Shown piece by piece: positions 33,671 through 43,193 of a stretch of 64,000 nt of DNA (positions are counted from its first letter, which is position 1; each line of letters starts with the position of its first letter). This DNA comes from Suilimivivens sp009774465. GTDB lineage: Bacteria > Bacillota > Clostridia > Lachnospirales > Lachnospiraceae. The translations under genes and the position numbers were made by a program. The DNA is taken from contig CANDAE010000006.1 of NCBI GenBank assembly GCA_947382645.1, positions 62,001 through 126,000 on the forward strand. Reading direction: 5' to 3'. The notes beneath the pieces are model-generated. The model did no database searches, was not told the DNA's origin, and worked only from the letters and a program-made list of their open reading frames with translations.

Positions 33671-35602
33671 CTACAATACACGTTTAAACTTTTTTTCAAT
33701 TTCATATTTACTCATAGATATGATGGTAGGGCGTCCATGAGGACAATGATAAGGATTCTCAAGGGTAAGAAGCTCATCAATCAACGCACAGGCTTCTTTT
33801 TCACTCAATTTCTGATTTCCCTTTACTGCTGCTTTGCATGACATGGAAGCCAGTTTATTTAAAATGACTTCCGGCGTGCCTTTCATGGGATTTTCCAGCA
33901 GTTCATCCAGAATTTCAGTAAAAAGTTCTTTTTCATTACAGCCATATAAATCAACCGGCATGCTTCTTACCGCATAGGCGCCCCCGCCAAACTCCTCTAT
34001 TTCAAATCCAAAGTCTGTAAAATAGTTCAGATATTCTCTAAGCACTTCTTCTTCCCTGCCGGTCAGATTAATGATTACAGGGGGATTCAACATCTGAGAG
34101 GCAGTCTGCTTATTTGCAAGTTCTTTTACAAGCCGCTCATACTTCACCTTTTCATGGGCGGCATGCTGGTCTATCATAAACAATTTATCATGAAAAGCCA
34201 CCAGCCAGTAAGTTTCAAAGATCTGTCCCATAATCTTATATTCGTCCCTGGCATCTTTGGTCAGGAAGTTTTCTTCAAAAAGATTGAACTGCTTTGGTCG
34301 TTCTACTAAAATATGTTCATCTGCCTTGATGACGTTTGCATGAATTCCTTCATTCCTGTCTGAATTTCCGTCAGTTTTGCTTCCAATAATTTTGTTTTCC
34401 CCTATTTTATGCAGGAAATCTTTTACACTGGGTTCTTTGGGCATTTCCTGCCTTGCGGCAGCACTTGTAACATTCTTCTGGTATTGGGCAGCATCTTCCT
34501 GCAACATCATTTGACTGCGTTTTATTTCAAATGGTTCAGGCGCCTTTTGACAGACTTCCTTTTCTTCTTTTTCAGCAGTTAATTTTACCGAAGGAATCAT
34601 CTCAAGCTCTTTTAAATAATTCTGAATCCCTTTAGAAAACTTCTCAAAGAGTTCCATTCCCCGAATCAGTCGGATCTCCATTTTTGCAGGATGTACATTT
34701 ACATCAATCATTTCAGGTGGAATGGAAAAATGAAGTACGCAAAAGGGAAACTTATGCTGCATAAGGTAAGTGCGGTACCCTTCCTCCACTGCCTTTGTGA
34801 TAATATCGTTTTTCACAAAACGTCCATTTACAAAATAGGTTTCAAAATTCCGGTTAGAACGGTTTAGCTCCGGTCGCCCTAAAAAACCGCTTATCTTTAT
34901 TACTTTTTCTGCTTCTCCCATTTCCATCTCAAAGAAATTCAAAGCTTCTGTAACATCTTTCCCGTATATACGATAAATGACTTCTTTCAGATTATTATTT
35001 CCGGAGGTATGAAACTTTATCTGCCCATTTTGAATAAATTTAATTGCAATATCCGGCCGGGATAAAGCAAGATGTTCCATTAAATCAGAAACATAGCCGC
35101 CTTCCGTTTGAGGCTGTTTCAAAAATTTTTTTCGAACCGGCGTATTAAAGAAAAGGTTGCGCACCAGAAAGGTAGTTCCATTTGGAGCGCCAATTTCCTC
35201 TAATTCTTCTTCGCATCCTCCTGCAATGGCATAGCGGACTCCCGTAAGTTCCTCGTTGGTTTTGGTAATAACTTCCATCTGTGAAACCGCTGCAATGCTG
35301 GATAGTGCTTCTCCGCGAAATCCTAAGCTGGATATAAAATCCAAATCCTCAATGGATGTGATCTTACTGGTGGCGTGTCTTAAAAAGGCTTTTTTTACCT
35401 GTCCTTTTTCAATGCCGCATCCATTATCCGTAACCCGGATGAAAGAAATTCCGCCATCTTTAATTTCTACGGTAATGGCATCTGCCCCTGCGTCAATTGC
35501 ATTTTCCGTCAATTCCTTGACAACGCTTAACGGGCGTTCCACCACTTCCCCTGCTGCAATCTTATCAATTGTACTTTGACTTAATAAATTTATTACAGGC
35601 AT
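33671..35602 (-). CDS. mutL: DNA mismatch repair protein MutL
   Basis: GHKL ATPase coupling MutS to downstream repair. N-terminal ATPase motifs are ELTENAIDAGADAI, DNGCGIEKGQ and GFRGEALSSI. The C-terminal domain carries DQHAAHEKVKYE, matching the DQHA(x)2E(x)4E endonuclease signature, plus CPHGRPT, so this is an endonuclease-type MutL of organisms lacking MutH. An ATG at 35617 overlaps mutS; the ATG at 35602 with GGGGAT upstream gives the standard MPVINLLSQ start, 643 residues. Confidence 0.96.
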   Translation of the reverse strand: MPVINLLSQSTIDKIAAGEVVERPLSVVKELTENAIDAGADAITVEIKDGGISFIRVTDNGCGIEKGQVKKAFLRHATSKITSIEDLDFISSLGFRGEALSSIAAVSQMEVITKTNEELTGVRYAIAGGCEEELEEIGAPNGTTFLVRNLFFNTPVRKKFLKQPQTEGGYVSDLMEHLALSRPDIAIKFIQNGQIKFHTSGNNNLKEVIYRIYGKDVTEALNFFEMEMGEAEKVIKISGFLGRPELNRSNRNFETYFVNGRFVKNDIITKAVEEGYRTYLMQHKFPFCVLHFSIPPEMIDVNVHPAKMEIRLIRGMELFEKFSKGIQNYLKELEMIPSVKLTAEKEEKEVCQKAPEPFEIKRSQMMLQEDAAQYQKNVTSAAARQEMPKEPSVKDFLHKIGENKIIGSKTDGNSDRNEGIHANVIKADEHILVERPKQFNLFEENFLTKDARDEYKIMGQIFETYWLVAFHDKLFMIDQHAAHEKVKYERLVKELANKQTASQMLNPPVIINLTGREEEVLREYLNYFTDFGFEIEEFGGGAYAVRSMPVDLYGCNEKELFTEILDELLENPMKGTPEVILNKLASMSCKAAVKGNQKLSEKEACALIDELLTLENPYHCPHGRPTIISMSKYEIEKKFKRVL

Positions 35603-35607
35603 AATTT

Positions 35608-38256
35608 TTATCCCCATCTGTTTTTCAGCTTATTTTGAAGTCTGTAAAGAGTATTTAAGGCATCCAAAGGGGTTAATGTAGTAACATCAATCTCTTTCAG
35701 CTCATTGAGAACATCCTCATCCTTAACCGTATCGAATAAAGACATCTGGCTTAAATCCACCTCATCATATTTTACAGCTTTATGCTTTGTTTCCTTCTGA
35801 TCTATGATAATGCTTTGCACTTTTTCAAGAATATCATTATCACAAAGCTGTGCAACAATCTCCTTTGCCCGGTCTATTACCATATCAGGAACTCCGGCCA
35901 GCTTTGCAACCTGAATGCCATAGCTTTTATCGGCGCCGCCCTTGATAATCTTTCTTAAAAAAACAATATCATCACCCTTTTCTTTTACAGCAATGCAATA
36001 ATTATTCACATTATTCATCTTGCCTTCCAGCTCGGTAAGTTCATGATAATGGGTTGCAAATAAGGTTTTTGCTCCAAGCAGCTTTTTGTTGCTGATATGT
36101 TCAATCACAGCCCATGCAATGCTGAGACCGTCAAAGGTAGAGGTGCCTCTGCCGATTTCATCTAAAATCAAAAGGCTGTTAACCGTGGCATTCCGGAGAA
36201 TATTGGCGACTTCGTTCATTTCCACCATAAAAGTGCTCTGACCGCTGGCCAGATCATCTGAGGCCCCCACTCTGGTAAAAATCCGGTCAACCAGTCCAAT
36301 GTTGGCACTTGCAGCCGGCACAAAACAGCCAATCTGTGCCATCAGCACAATCAAAGCCGCCTGCCGCATGTAGGTTGATTTTCCTGCCATATTAGGTCCT
36401 GTGATGATAGAAACGCAGTATTTATTATTATCCAGATAAGTATCATTGGAAATAAACATTTCATCAGAGATCATCTGCTCCACCACCGGATGCCTGCCGC
36501 CCTTAATATCAATTACTCCCTTTTCATTAATGGCCGGCCTTACATAATGATTTCTTTCCGCCACAAAGGAAAAGGAAGCCAGCACATCCAGTTTTGCAAC
36601 AGCCTTTGCAGTCCGCTGAATCCGCTCCATTTCTCCCGCAATGGCATCCCTTATCTGGCAGAACATATCATACTCCAGTGTATAAAGCTTGTCCTCGGCG
36701 TTTAAAATCGTATCCTCCAGTTCCTTTAACCGGGCATTGGTATAGCGCTCCGCATTGGCAAGGGTTTGCTTGCGGATATAGTCCTCCGGGACCATAGACT
36801 GATAAGAATTTGTCACTTCATAGTAATAGCCAAACACTTTATTGTATTTAATTTTCAGGTTTTTGATACCGGTCCGCTCCCTGTCTTCTTCCTCTAACTT
36901 CGCCAGCCAGTCTTTTCCTTCGGTTTTGGCATGGCGGAGCTTATCAATGGTTTCGTCAAATCCGGCTTTAATGATGCCGCCTTCTTTAATAGCAACAGGC
37001 GGATCTTCCTCAATAGCATTTTCAATCAGAGTACAGATATCTTCAAGAGAATCAATTTCGCTGTCAATTTCCCTTAAAAGCTCATCCTGAAAATCGCCAA
37101 GCAGCGTTTTGATATGAGGAAGCATTTTAAGGGAATTTCTAAAGGCTATCATATCTCTTGGGTTGGCAGACCGGTAACTTACCTTTCCAAGCAGCCTTTC
37201 CAGATCATAAATGGGATTTAAATATTCCCTGATTTCATCCCGTCCTATTGCCTGCTTTGACAAAGCTTCCACGCTGTTTAAGCGCATTTCAATCTGTTTT
37301 TTATCAATCAGAGGCTGTTCCACAAACTGCCGCAGTGTTCTTGCCCCCATAGCAGTTTTGGTTTTATCAAGCACCCATAAAAGAGAACCTCTTTTCTGCT
37401 TTTCACGCAGGGTTTCCGTCAGTTCAAGGTTTCTTCTGGTGGAACTGTCAAGAAGCATATATTTGCTGGTCAGGTAAGGATACAAATGTGTAATATGCTC
37501 CAGGGAAGTCTTTTGGGTATCCGAAAGATACTGCATCAGCCCTCCCGCTGCAATTAATCCGGAAGGAAAGTCTTCAATTCCCATCCCCATAAGCGTAGTA
37601 ACGTGAAAATGCTTTAATAAACTTTTTCTTCCTCTTTCCTCATCAAAAAAATGAGGTTCCAAAGGATATATGGCAACATGCATTCTGCCCTTTAAATCTT
37701 CTATATCAATGCCGCTCAATAAAAAGGCGTCATTGCAGATAATTTCACTGGGGGTATATTTATTAATTTCATCCAGCAGCTTTCTGTTATCTTCCACTTC
37801 CGTTAAATAATAATCTCCGGTGGTAACATCTGCAATGGAGATGCCGGTTTTTCCCTGAAAATAGGCAATGCACATGATAAAATTATTGCGCCCCTCATCA
37901 ATTGCCTGAAAATTTGTGTTGGTGCCCGGGGTAACGATTCTGACTACTTCCCTTTTTACCAGCCCCTTGGCAAGCTTGGGATCTTCCACCTGCTCGCAGA
38001 TTGCCACCTTATATCCTTTGGCAACTAATTTATTTAAATATCCGTCCACTGCATGAAAAGGGACGCCGCACATAGGCGCACGTTCCTCTAAACCGCAGCT
38101 TTTCCCGGTGAGAGTAATTTCAAGCTCTTTGGATGCAGTAAGGGCGTCATCAAAAAACATTTCATAAAAATCTCCCAGCCTGTAAAAAAGGATACAATCC
38201 GGGTATTCTTCTTTTGTTTCCAAATATTTCTGCATCATTGGTGTTACTTCTGCCAT
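35608..38256 (-). CDS. mutS: DNA mismatch repair protein MutS
   Basis: Mismatch recognition ATPase, 882 residues. The base-stacking Phe30-x-Glu32 motif lies in RLGDFYEMF, the Walker A GPNMAGKST at residues 620-628 and Walker B LLILDEIGRGTSTFDG follows, with the ATHYHELTELE signature. It starts 3 bases after miaB stops and its end abuts mutL, so the repair pair and the tRNA modification pair (miaB, miaA) share a transcript. Confidence 0.97.
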   Translation of the reverse strand: MAEVTPMMQKYLETKEEYPDCILFYRLGDFYEMFFDDALTASKELEITLTGKSCGLEERAPMCGVPFHAVDGYLNKLVAKGYKVAICEQVEDPKLAKGLVKREVVRIVTPGTNTNFQAIDEGRNNFIMCIAYFQGKTGISIADVTTGDYYLTEVEDNRKLLDEINKYTPSEIICNDAFLLSGIDIEDLKGRMHVAIYPLEPHFFDEERGRKSLLKHFHVTTLMGMGIEDFPSGLIAAGGLMQYLSDTQKTSLEHITHLYPYLTSKYMLLDSSTRRNLELTETLREKQKRGSLLWVLDKTKTAMGARTLRQFVEQPLIDKKQIEMRLNSVEALSKQAIGRDEIREYLNPIYDLERLLGKVSYRSANPRDMIAFRNSLKMLPHIKTLLGDFQDELLREIDSEIDSLEDICTLIENAIEEDPPVAIKEGGIIKAGFDETIDKLRHAKTEGKDWLAKLEEEDRERTGIKNLKIKYNKVFGYYYEVTNSYQSMVPEDYIRKQTLANAERYTNARLKELEDTILNAEDKLYTLEYDMFCQIRDAIAGEMERIQRTAKAVAKLDVLASFSFVAERNHYVRPAINEKGVIDIKGGRHPVVEQMISDEMFISNDTYLDNNKYCVSIITGPNMAGKSTYMRQAALIVLMAQIGCFVPAASANIGLVDRIFTRVGASDDLASGQSTFMVEMNEVANILRNATVNSLLILDEIGRGTSTFDGLSIAWAVIEHISNKKLLGAKTLFATHYHELTELEGKMNNVNNYCIAVKEKGDDIVFLRKIIKGGADKSYGIQVAKLAGVPDMVIDRAKEIVAQLCDNDILEKVQSIIIDQKETKHKAVKYDEVDLSQMSLFDTVKDEDVLNELKEIDVTTLTPLDALNTLYRLQNKLKNRWG

Positions 38257-38259
38257 TTT

Positions 38260-39711
38260 TTACCTGTACCTTTCCATATCAATTTCTCCAAAGTAATAGA
38301 AACCGCGGCATTCCTTTAAATGCACTGGCACGATCTGTCCAATCAGCGACTTATCTCCTGCAAAATGAACAATGGTATTATTGGAAAGTCTTCCGGTAAG
38401 CAAACGTTCATCATGCTCGTTGACTTCCTCCACAAGTGCTTCCAGTGTTTGTCCCAAAAGCTTTCCAACCTGCTCTCTGGCAGTATCCTGCACCACCTTT
38501 AAAACCCGGTCAAAGCCTTCCTTAACTACAGCTTCCGGCACCTGGTTTTCCATTGCCGCCGCAGGGGTTCCGGTACGTTTTGAATAAATAAAAGTAAAGG
38601 CATTGTCATATTTTACTTTTTTTATCACATCAATGGTTTCATCTACGTCACGGGGCTCCTCGCCCGGAAACCCCACAATAATATCTGTGGTAATGGAAAT
38701 ATCAGGTATTTCTCTCCTTATTTTTTCTGCCAGTGCCAGATACTGCTCTTTTGTGTACCGCCTGTTCATTGCCTGTAAAATTCTTGTGGAGCCGGACTGC
38801 AGCGGCAGGTGCAGATGTCTGCATATTTTTTTTGATTCTTTCATCACCTGAATCAGCTCATCCGAAAGATCTTTGGGATGAGATGTCATAAAGCGGATGC
38901 GCTTTAATCCGTCAATTTTTTCAACTTCCTTAAGAAGCTGCGCAAAGGTTATTGGTTCTTCCAAGTTTTTTCCATAGGAATTAACATTTTGGCCTAAAAG
39001 CATAACTTCTACCACACCATCTAAAACAAGCGCCTCTATTTCCCGGATAATATCTTTTGGGCTGCGGCTTCGCTCTCTTCCTCTTACATAAGGAACAATA
39101 CAATAGCTGCAGAAATTGTTACAGCCAAACATAATATTGATCCCTGATTTAAAAGGATATTTTCGTTCAATTGGCAGATCTTCCACAATTTTGTCCGTAT
39201 CCTCCCAGATATCTATAACCATGCTGTCAGATTCAAACATTTGAACCAAAAGTTCTGCAAACTTAAAAATATTGTGCGTGCCGAAAATCAAATCTACAAA
39301 CCCATAGCTTTTTTTAATTTTTTCTATTACGGAAGGTTCCTGCATCATGCAGCCGCAGAGAGCAATTTTCTTGTGCGGCATTTTTTTCTTTAAACTGTTC
39401 AAATGCCCTAACCGGCCATAAACACGCTGATTTGCATTGTCACGCACCGTACAGGTATTGTAGATAACAAAGTCTGCATTTTCATCTTCAATCAGCTCAT
39501 AGCCGGCCTTTTCTAAAATACCTGCCAATTTTTCAGAGTCCCGGGCATTCATCTGGCAGCCAAAAGTGGTTACACAGCAGGTGGGTGTATGCCCCAGCTC
39601 TTCCTTTAACTGCTGCACATATATGGCTGCTTTTTCAATATGGGAAAGCTGTCTTTGGGTTTCTGTCATATCTTTTATTTCATTTGTACTTATCTGATCG
39701 TTTTGCTTCAT
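38260..39711 (-). CDS. miaB: tRNA-2-methylthio-N6-dimethylallyladenosine synthase
   Basis: Radical SAM methylthiotransferase acting on i6A37 of tRNA, the step after MiaA. Three N-terminal cluster cysteines are visible (TTFGCQMN, YNTCTVR, LCGCMMQ), the radical SAM motif is in NNFCSYCIVPYVRGRERS, and a C-terminal TRAM domain ends the 483-residue protein. Nine bases after the upstream unknown gene. Confidence 0.96.
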   Translation of the reverse strand: MKQNDQISTNEIKDMTETQRQLSHIEKAAIYVQQLKEELGHTPTCCVTTFGCQMNARDSEKLAGILEKAGYELIEDENADFVIYNTCTVRDNANQRVYGRLGHLNSLKKKMPHKKIALCGCMMQEPSVIEKIKKSYGFVDLIFGTHNIFKFAELLVQMFESDSMVIDIWEDTDKIVEDLPIERKYPFKSGINIMFGCNNFCSYCIVPYVRGRERSRSPKDIIREIEALVLDGVVEVMLLGQNVNSYGKNLEEPITFAQLLKEVEKIDGLKRIRFMTSHPKDLSDELIQVMKESKKICRHLHLPLQSGSTRILQAMNRRYTKEQYLALAEKIRREIPDISITTDIIVGFPGEEPRDVDETIDVIKKVKYDNAFTFIYSKRTGTPAAAMENQVPEAVVKEGFDRVLKVVQDTAREQVGKLLGQTLEALVEEVNEHDERLLTGRLSNNTIVHFAGDKSLIGQIVPVHLKECRGFYYFGEIDMERYR

Positions 39712-39720
39712 ATTGGTTAT

Positions 39721-40476
39721 TTATTCCTTTTCATTATATTCCTGCACACAGTAGGTGTAGGCTCTTCCCTGTTTTCCGGTTCTTTTAATCATATGAAGAT
39801 AATTAAGAATATGAATTACCGTCTGCGCCTGTTCTTTCCGTATTTTTACCGTTTTTGCAAACTCCTGTACCGTAAAGGGTTCCTTAAGCTCATAAGGGAT
39901 TAACTGCATATAATCTTCCACCCGTTCCAATCTTATTTCTTCAACAAAAGCAACCGGAATTCTGTCATACCGTACAGAACCCCTTTTTTTGTCTCTGCTC
40001 CAGCCATTTAGCAGACGATATTCCTCCATATCAAGCAAAGGAAAGCATAAACGAAGATTCTTATCCGGCAAAAAATTTTTAATTTTATATAACTCAAAAA
40101 AGGCTTTGTATACATTTCCCTTTACAGGACTTTTCCGAAGCCCAGAGCATTCCCCTGATTCTTCATCAATCCACCCCAGCCATTTGATATGAGGAATTGG
40201 GTGGACAATTGTAACAGGATATTTGGGAAGAAAAGCTTTCAGTTTGTCTCTCATTTTATCAAAACCGGCAGTTTGAATTTCAATGATTTCCGTTCCCGTA
40301 AAAATATCCGCAATGTACCCTTCAATCATGACCTCCTGCATATCTTTTGCCGGCGCATAATAATCCTTTAAAATGCCATGAACGGTTTTTTCCTTAAGAG
40401 TTCCGATTCCGCTTCTTTTTTTCTGCGTAAATATATACTTTTCTTTTACCTCTTCAAAACGTCTTTCGTCAATCAT
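39721..40476 (-). CDS. Uncharacterised protein, nuclease-like core plus C-terminal winged helix
   Basis: A 251-residue protein whose function I do not recognise. The segment EGYIADIFTGTEIIEIQTAGFDKMRDKLKAFL looks, in two halves, like a PD-(D/E)xK nuclease core (Asp in the second strand, Glu-x-Gln in the third, then a helix and the VTIVHPIPHIKWL strand). The C-terminus (PFTVQEFAKTVKIRKEQ and onward) resembles a winged helix-turn-helix. The nuclease reading is inference. The longer frame to 40563 is rejected since it overlaps gtrA; MIDERRFEEV at 40476 is the first plausible start. It sits ahead of miaB-mutS-mutL, between gtrA and miaB with gaps of about ten bases. Confidence 0.72.
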   Translation of the reverse strand: MIDERRFEEVKEKYIFTQKKRSGIGTLKEKTVHGILKDYYAPAKDMQEVMIEGYIADIFTGTEIIEIQTAGFDKMRDKLKAFLPKYPVTIVHPIPHIKWLGWIDEESGECSGLRKSPVKGNVYKAFFELYKIKNFLPDKNLRLCFPLLDMEEYRLLNGWSRDKKRGSVRYDRIPVAFVEEIRLERVEDYMQLIPYELKEPFTVQEFAKTVKIRKEQAQTVIHILNYLHMIKRTGKQGRAYTYCVQEYNEKE

Positions 40477-40486
40477 ACCACACTGA

Positions 40487-40912
40487 TTATTTCCGTTCCA
40501 AAAACAGTTTTCTGGAAATGAAATTGTACACCATAACAATACCGGTCGCAATAATTGCTGCAATGGATACCATAAGTTTATCAGAAATCATATCCTTAAG
40601 CGCCAAAGAATGTGCATAGATTCCGTCAATGCAGACAAACATGACAATTTCATTAATGACAAGTCCGATGGCTGACAAAATCAAAAATACTGTAAATTCC
40701 TTCTTTTGGTCCATCTTCTTTTTCTGGGTAAATACAAATTTGATGCTTAAAATATAATTGACTATGGCAGAAACAACAAATCCAATAAATTTTGAAATTG
40801 AGTAATGAACGCCAACTATATTTGCAAGTCCTGTAGTAAGCCCAAAATCTATTAAGAAGCAAAAAAAGCCCACCACTCCAAATTTTAAAATCTGGTTTAT
40901 TAAATTCTTCAT
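40487..40912 (-). CDS. GtrA family membrane protein
   Basis: A 141-residue protein with four membrane helices and the GtrA/DPMS-like family pattern (FGVVGFFCFLIDFGLTTGLA, FIGFVVSAIVNYILSIKFVF, NFISRKLF). Relatives help flip polyprenyl-linked sugars, but no glycosyltransferase gene is next to it here, so the role is open. The ATG at 40912 was chosen; an in-frame start at 40966 would run into the upstream terminator. The AGGAAGG element is 12 bases away, and a four-codon open frame (ATG GTA ATC AAA TGA) lies in between, its stop overlapping the start codon. Confidence 0.85.
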   Translation of the reverse strand: MKNLINQILKFGVVGFFCFLIDFGLTTGLANIVGVHYSISKFIGFVVSAIVNYILSIKFVFTQKKKMDQKKEFTVFLILSAIGLVINEIVMFVCIDGIYAHSLALKDMISDKLMVSIAAIIATGIVMVYNFISRKLFLERK

Positions 40913-40963
40913 TTGATTACCATGCCTTCCTGCACAGATTCTTTCTAATCTCTTCCTAATTTC

Positions 40964-41007
40964 CAAAAAAAGAATGCCATGCGTAGATTATTATAACATG
41001 ACATTCT
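40964..41007 (-). terminator. Intrinsic terminator after the sigma/anti-sigma operon
   Basis: AGAATGCCATG (40971-40981) pairs with CATGACATTCT (40997-41007) with one G-T wobble; the minus strand runs into TTTTTTTGG. It separates the ECF operon from gtrA. Confidence 0.8.
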
Positions 41008-41059
41008 GATTTTGAGACATTAAATTTTTATTCAGTTTTTAAAATTCTTTTATTTTCTG

Positions 41060-42571
41060 TTATTTTGCACCTCTTAAGCCTGATTTATAGTAAAAACAGA
41101 TTTTATCCGGAATTGCAAAAATTTCTTCCTGTCCATTTTCATTTTTCTCTACCCGGTATTCGGTTCGGTCAGCAAATACGATTCTTCCATCTGGAAGCGC
41201 CAATACCAGGACGCCCTCATAATCACAGGATGCTTCCCACGCAGGCAGAATATTCACTGCGCTTTTTTCTCCCAAATTATAAGTGAAAATGCCATCGTAT
41301 CCCCACAGCACGAAATCTGTATCAGCTCCCGGTGCAATTAAATCAAGCATAATCGTACCTTCGGGTACAATACCGCTGTAAATCTTTTTCAAACATTGAT
41401 TATCTACATCCACAGAGGCAATTCCCAGCATATTGTCTTTATCCACGATTAATGTATAAACTTCTCCGTCTTTGCCAACGCCCAGACAGCCTGCCATATG
41501 GGTTGTGTATTCCTCCGACCTGATCTGTGATATCAGATTTCCTTCTTTATCCAGCACCATGAGCAGACTGTCCTCTTTCATACCGGAAGCTCTCAGGTAA
41601 ATATATCCCTTTTCATCCACTGCCATTCGATAGATCAGGCCGTTATACTCTCTGTAAGCGGATAAATCAATTTTATTAATATACTTGCCCTCTGCATCTA
41701 CAATTAATACTGATAAATCCCATGTTCCATCATTCTTCATTTCTGAAAGCCCCATATACACATTTAAGGACTTGTCCTGACAAAGGGCTGTTACCTTCGT
41801 TTTTCTTTCAAAATCATCATAAAATAACGTGGATTCACTGCTTCCAATTTCCATTTTGTGAACTGCGTTCCATCCTGTCAGGAAAATGCAGTTCTGACCG
41901 GCCGCTATCATCTGGATTTCCAAATCTCCTGTATAATAAAATGTGGATTCTGTTACCTCTATAGGCTCATCATTATTGAAAGCTGCTTCTGGAAATTGTG
42001 CTTCTCCTGTATCAATCATTTCATTTATTTTCTGCAGACTGTAATCCCTTTTATAACGAAAATCAATAATCTGCAAAAGCTCTTCATCACTCATTTCTTT
42101 TTTCGGGAAAAAGAAGGTACTGGTATCTTTATAAAAAGCAACTCCTCTGCCCTTATAATCTGCTGTCTTTGAAAGCATGGTCAATTCTCCTTCCGGAAAA
42201 TGCCCCTGATTTAAATAAGATGCTTCCAGTTCCTTCATTCGCACTTTTTCCCCTTCTGAAAAAGGACGGTTATAATTATCAGATGGTACTTTGGACGTGT
42301 AAATCTGTGCAAAATATTCTTCCAGTTCTTTATGATTCATTGATTCCATCCGCTCTTTCAAAATTCCCACTGCCGCTGTTGCTGTAACAGAAAACAGCAT
42401 AGTAAGTACCGCAGCCAGAAGTATTGCTTTCCTTAAGTTCATTTTAGTGGTATGTTTTTTTTGCGGCATCTGCTTAAGCAGACGGTTTATTTTGTTTTCC
42501 ATTTCCTCTGGCAGAACCATTTTTTCCTCTGATGCCATAGCAAATAATTTATTTTCAAATTGATCTCTCAT
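41060..42571 (-). CDS. Membrane regulator paired with ECF sigma factor (putative anti-sigma factor)
   Basis: A 503-residue protein lying 16 bases after an ECF sigma gene. Residues 1-46 are cytoplasmic and charged (NKLFAMASEEKMVLPEEME), about 48-68 form one membrane helix (AILLAAVLTMLFSVTATAAV), and the rest is outside. The outer part from about residue 220 has repeated strands such as VDEKGYIYLRASG, VGKDGEVYTLIVD and DGIFTYNLGE, suggesting a beta-propeller sensor. No zinc anti-sigma motif (HxxxCxxC) is visible in the N-terminus. Anti-sigma function is inferred from position and topology. Confidence 0.7.
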   Translation of the reverse strand: MRDQFENKLFAMASEEKMVLPEEMENKINRLLKQMPQKKHTTKMNLRKAILLAAVLTMLFSVTATAAVGILKERMESMNHKELEEYFAQIYTSKVPSDNYNRPFSEGEKVRMKELEASYLNQGHFPEGELTMLSKTADYKGRGVAFYKDTSTFFFPKKEMSDEELLQIIDFRYKRDYSLQKINEMIDTGEAQFPEAAFNNDEPIEVTESTFYYTGDLEIQMIAAGQNCIFLTGWNAVHKMEIGSSESTLFYDDFERKTKVTALCQDKSLNVYMGLSEMKNDGTWDLSVLIVDAEGKYINKIDLSAYREYNGLIYRMAVDEKGYIYLRASGMKEDSLLMVLDKEGNLISQIRSEEYTTHMAGCLGVGKDGEVYTLIVDKDNMLGIASVDVDNQCLKKIYSGIVPEGTIMLDLIAPGADTDFVLWGYDGIFTYNLGEKSAVNILPAWEASCDYEGVLVLALPDGRIVFADRTEYRVEKNENGQEEIFAIPDKICFYYKSGLRGAK

Positions 42572-42587
42572 ATGAACTCCTTTCTGC

Positions 42588-43052
42588 TTAAAGCATTTCC
42601 TTTAAAAGCTTTTTTCCTCTGGATAAGCGGCTCTTTACAGTTCCCTCCGCAATATGAAGCACTTTGCTTATTTCTTTTAATGACATCTGCTCGTAAAAGT
42701 ATAAAAGAATCACTTCGCGATACCCTTCTTTCAGTTTCATCACCACATCCCAAAGTTCATGATGCTCATCATAAAAGGCTGGTTCTAACCCTTTTGACTG
42801 ATCGGCAGGAATTTCCTTTTGTGCTCTTCGGTAAATTCTTCGTGCCTCATTTACAGTAATCTGCATAATCCATGCCTTAAAGCTTTCCGGTTTTTTCAGA
42901 GACTTTAAATTTTCATATGCTTTTAATACTGCTTCGCTTACTGCATCTTCCGCATCTGATTTAGAGTGCAGTATTCCATAGGAAAGCCTGTACATATTAA
43001 TGCTATATTCCCTGACCAGCTTTGCAAAAGTTTCATTATCTATTTTAGACAC
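42588..43052 (-). CDS. ECF RNA polymerase sigma factor
   Basis: A 154-residue extracytoplasmic-function sigma factor. Region 2 is seen in MYRLSYGILHSKSDAEDAVSE and SFKAWIMQITVNEARRIYR, and region 4 in LHIAEGTVKSRLSRGKKLLKEML, a helix-turn-helix for the -35 element. There is no region 1.1 or 3, as expected for group 4. GGAGG lies upstream of the ATG. It is followed by the membrane regulator and preceded by an ECF-type promoter, which suggests autoregulation. The stress signal is unknown. Confidence 0.93.
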   Translation of the reverse strand: MSKIDNETFAKLVREYSINMYRLSYGILHSKSDAEDAVSEAVLKAYENLKSLKKPESFKAWIMQITVNEARRIYRRAQKEIPADQSKGLEPAFYDEHHELWDVVMKLKEGYREVILLYFYEQMSLKEISKVLHIAEGTVKSRLSRGKKLLKEML

Positions 43053-43088
43053 CTGCTTATTTACCTCCTTTTCTTCTGCTTTTACATA

Positions 43089-43117
43089 TTAGAGCATTTA
43101 TCTGTATAAAAGGTTCC
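43089..43117 (-). promoter_or_regulatory. Candidate ECF-type promoter of the sigma factor gene
   Basis: On the minus strand GGAACC (43117-43112) is followed by a thymine-rich TTTTATA, 17 bases of spacer in total, then CTCTAA (43094-43089). GGAAC-TTTT with a C/T-rich -10 is the general ECF promoter form, here 37 bases before the sigma gene ATG. Confidence 0.55.
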
Positions 43118-43142
43118 CGGATTATGGAACAAAACTATGATA

Positions 43143-43177
43143 TAAAAAATGTGCGGGAAAATCCCGCACATTTCCAA
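43143..43177 (-). terminator. Intrinsic terminator after Cys-rich protein gene
   Basis: AAATGTGCGGGA (43147-43158) pairs perfectly with TCCCGCACATTT (43162-43173), loop of three; the minus strand continues TTTTTTATATC. Twelve base pairs, very strong. Confidence 0.9.
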
Positions 43178-43193
43178 ATATCTTTTCCTTTTC

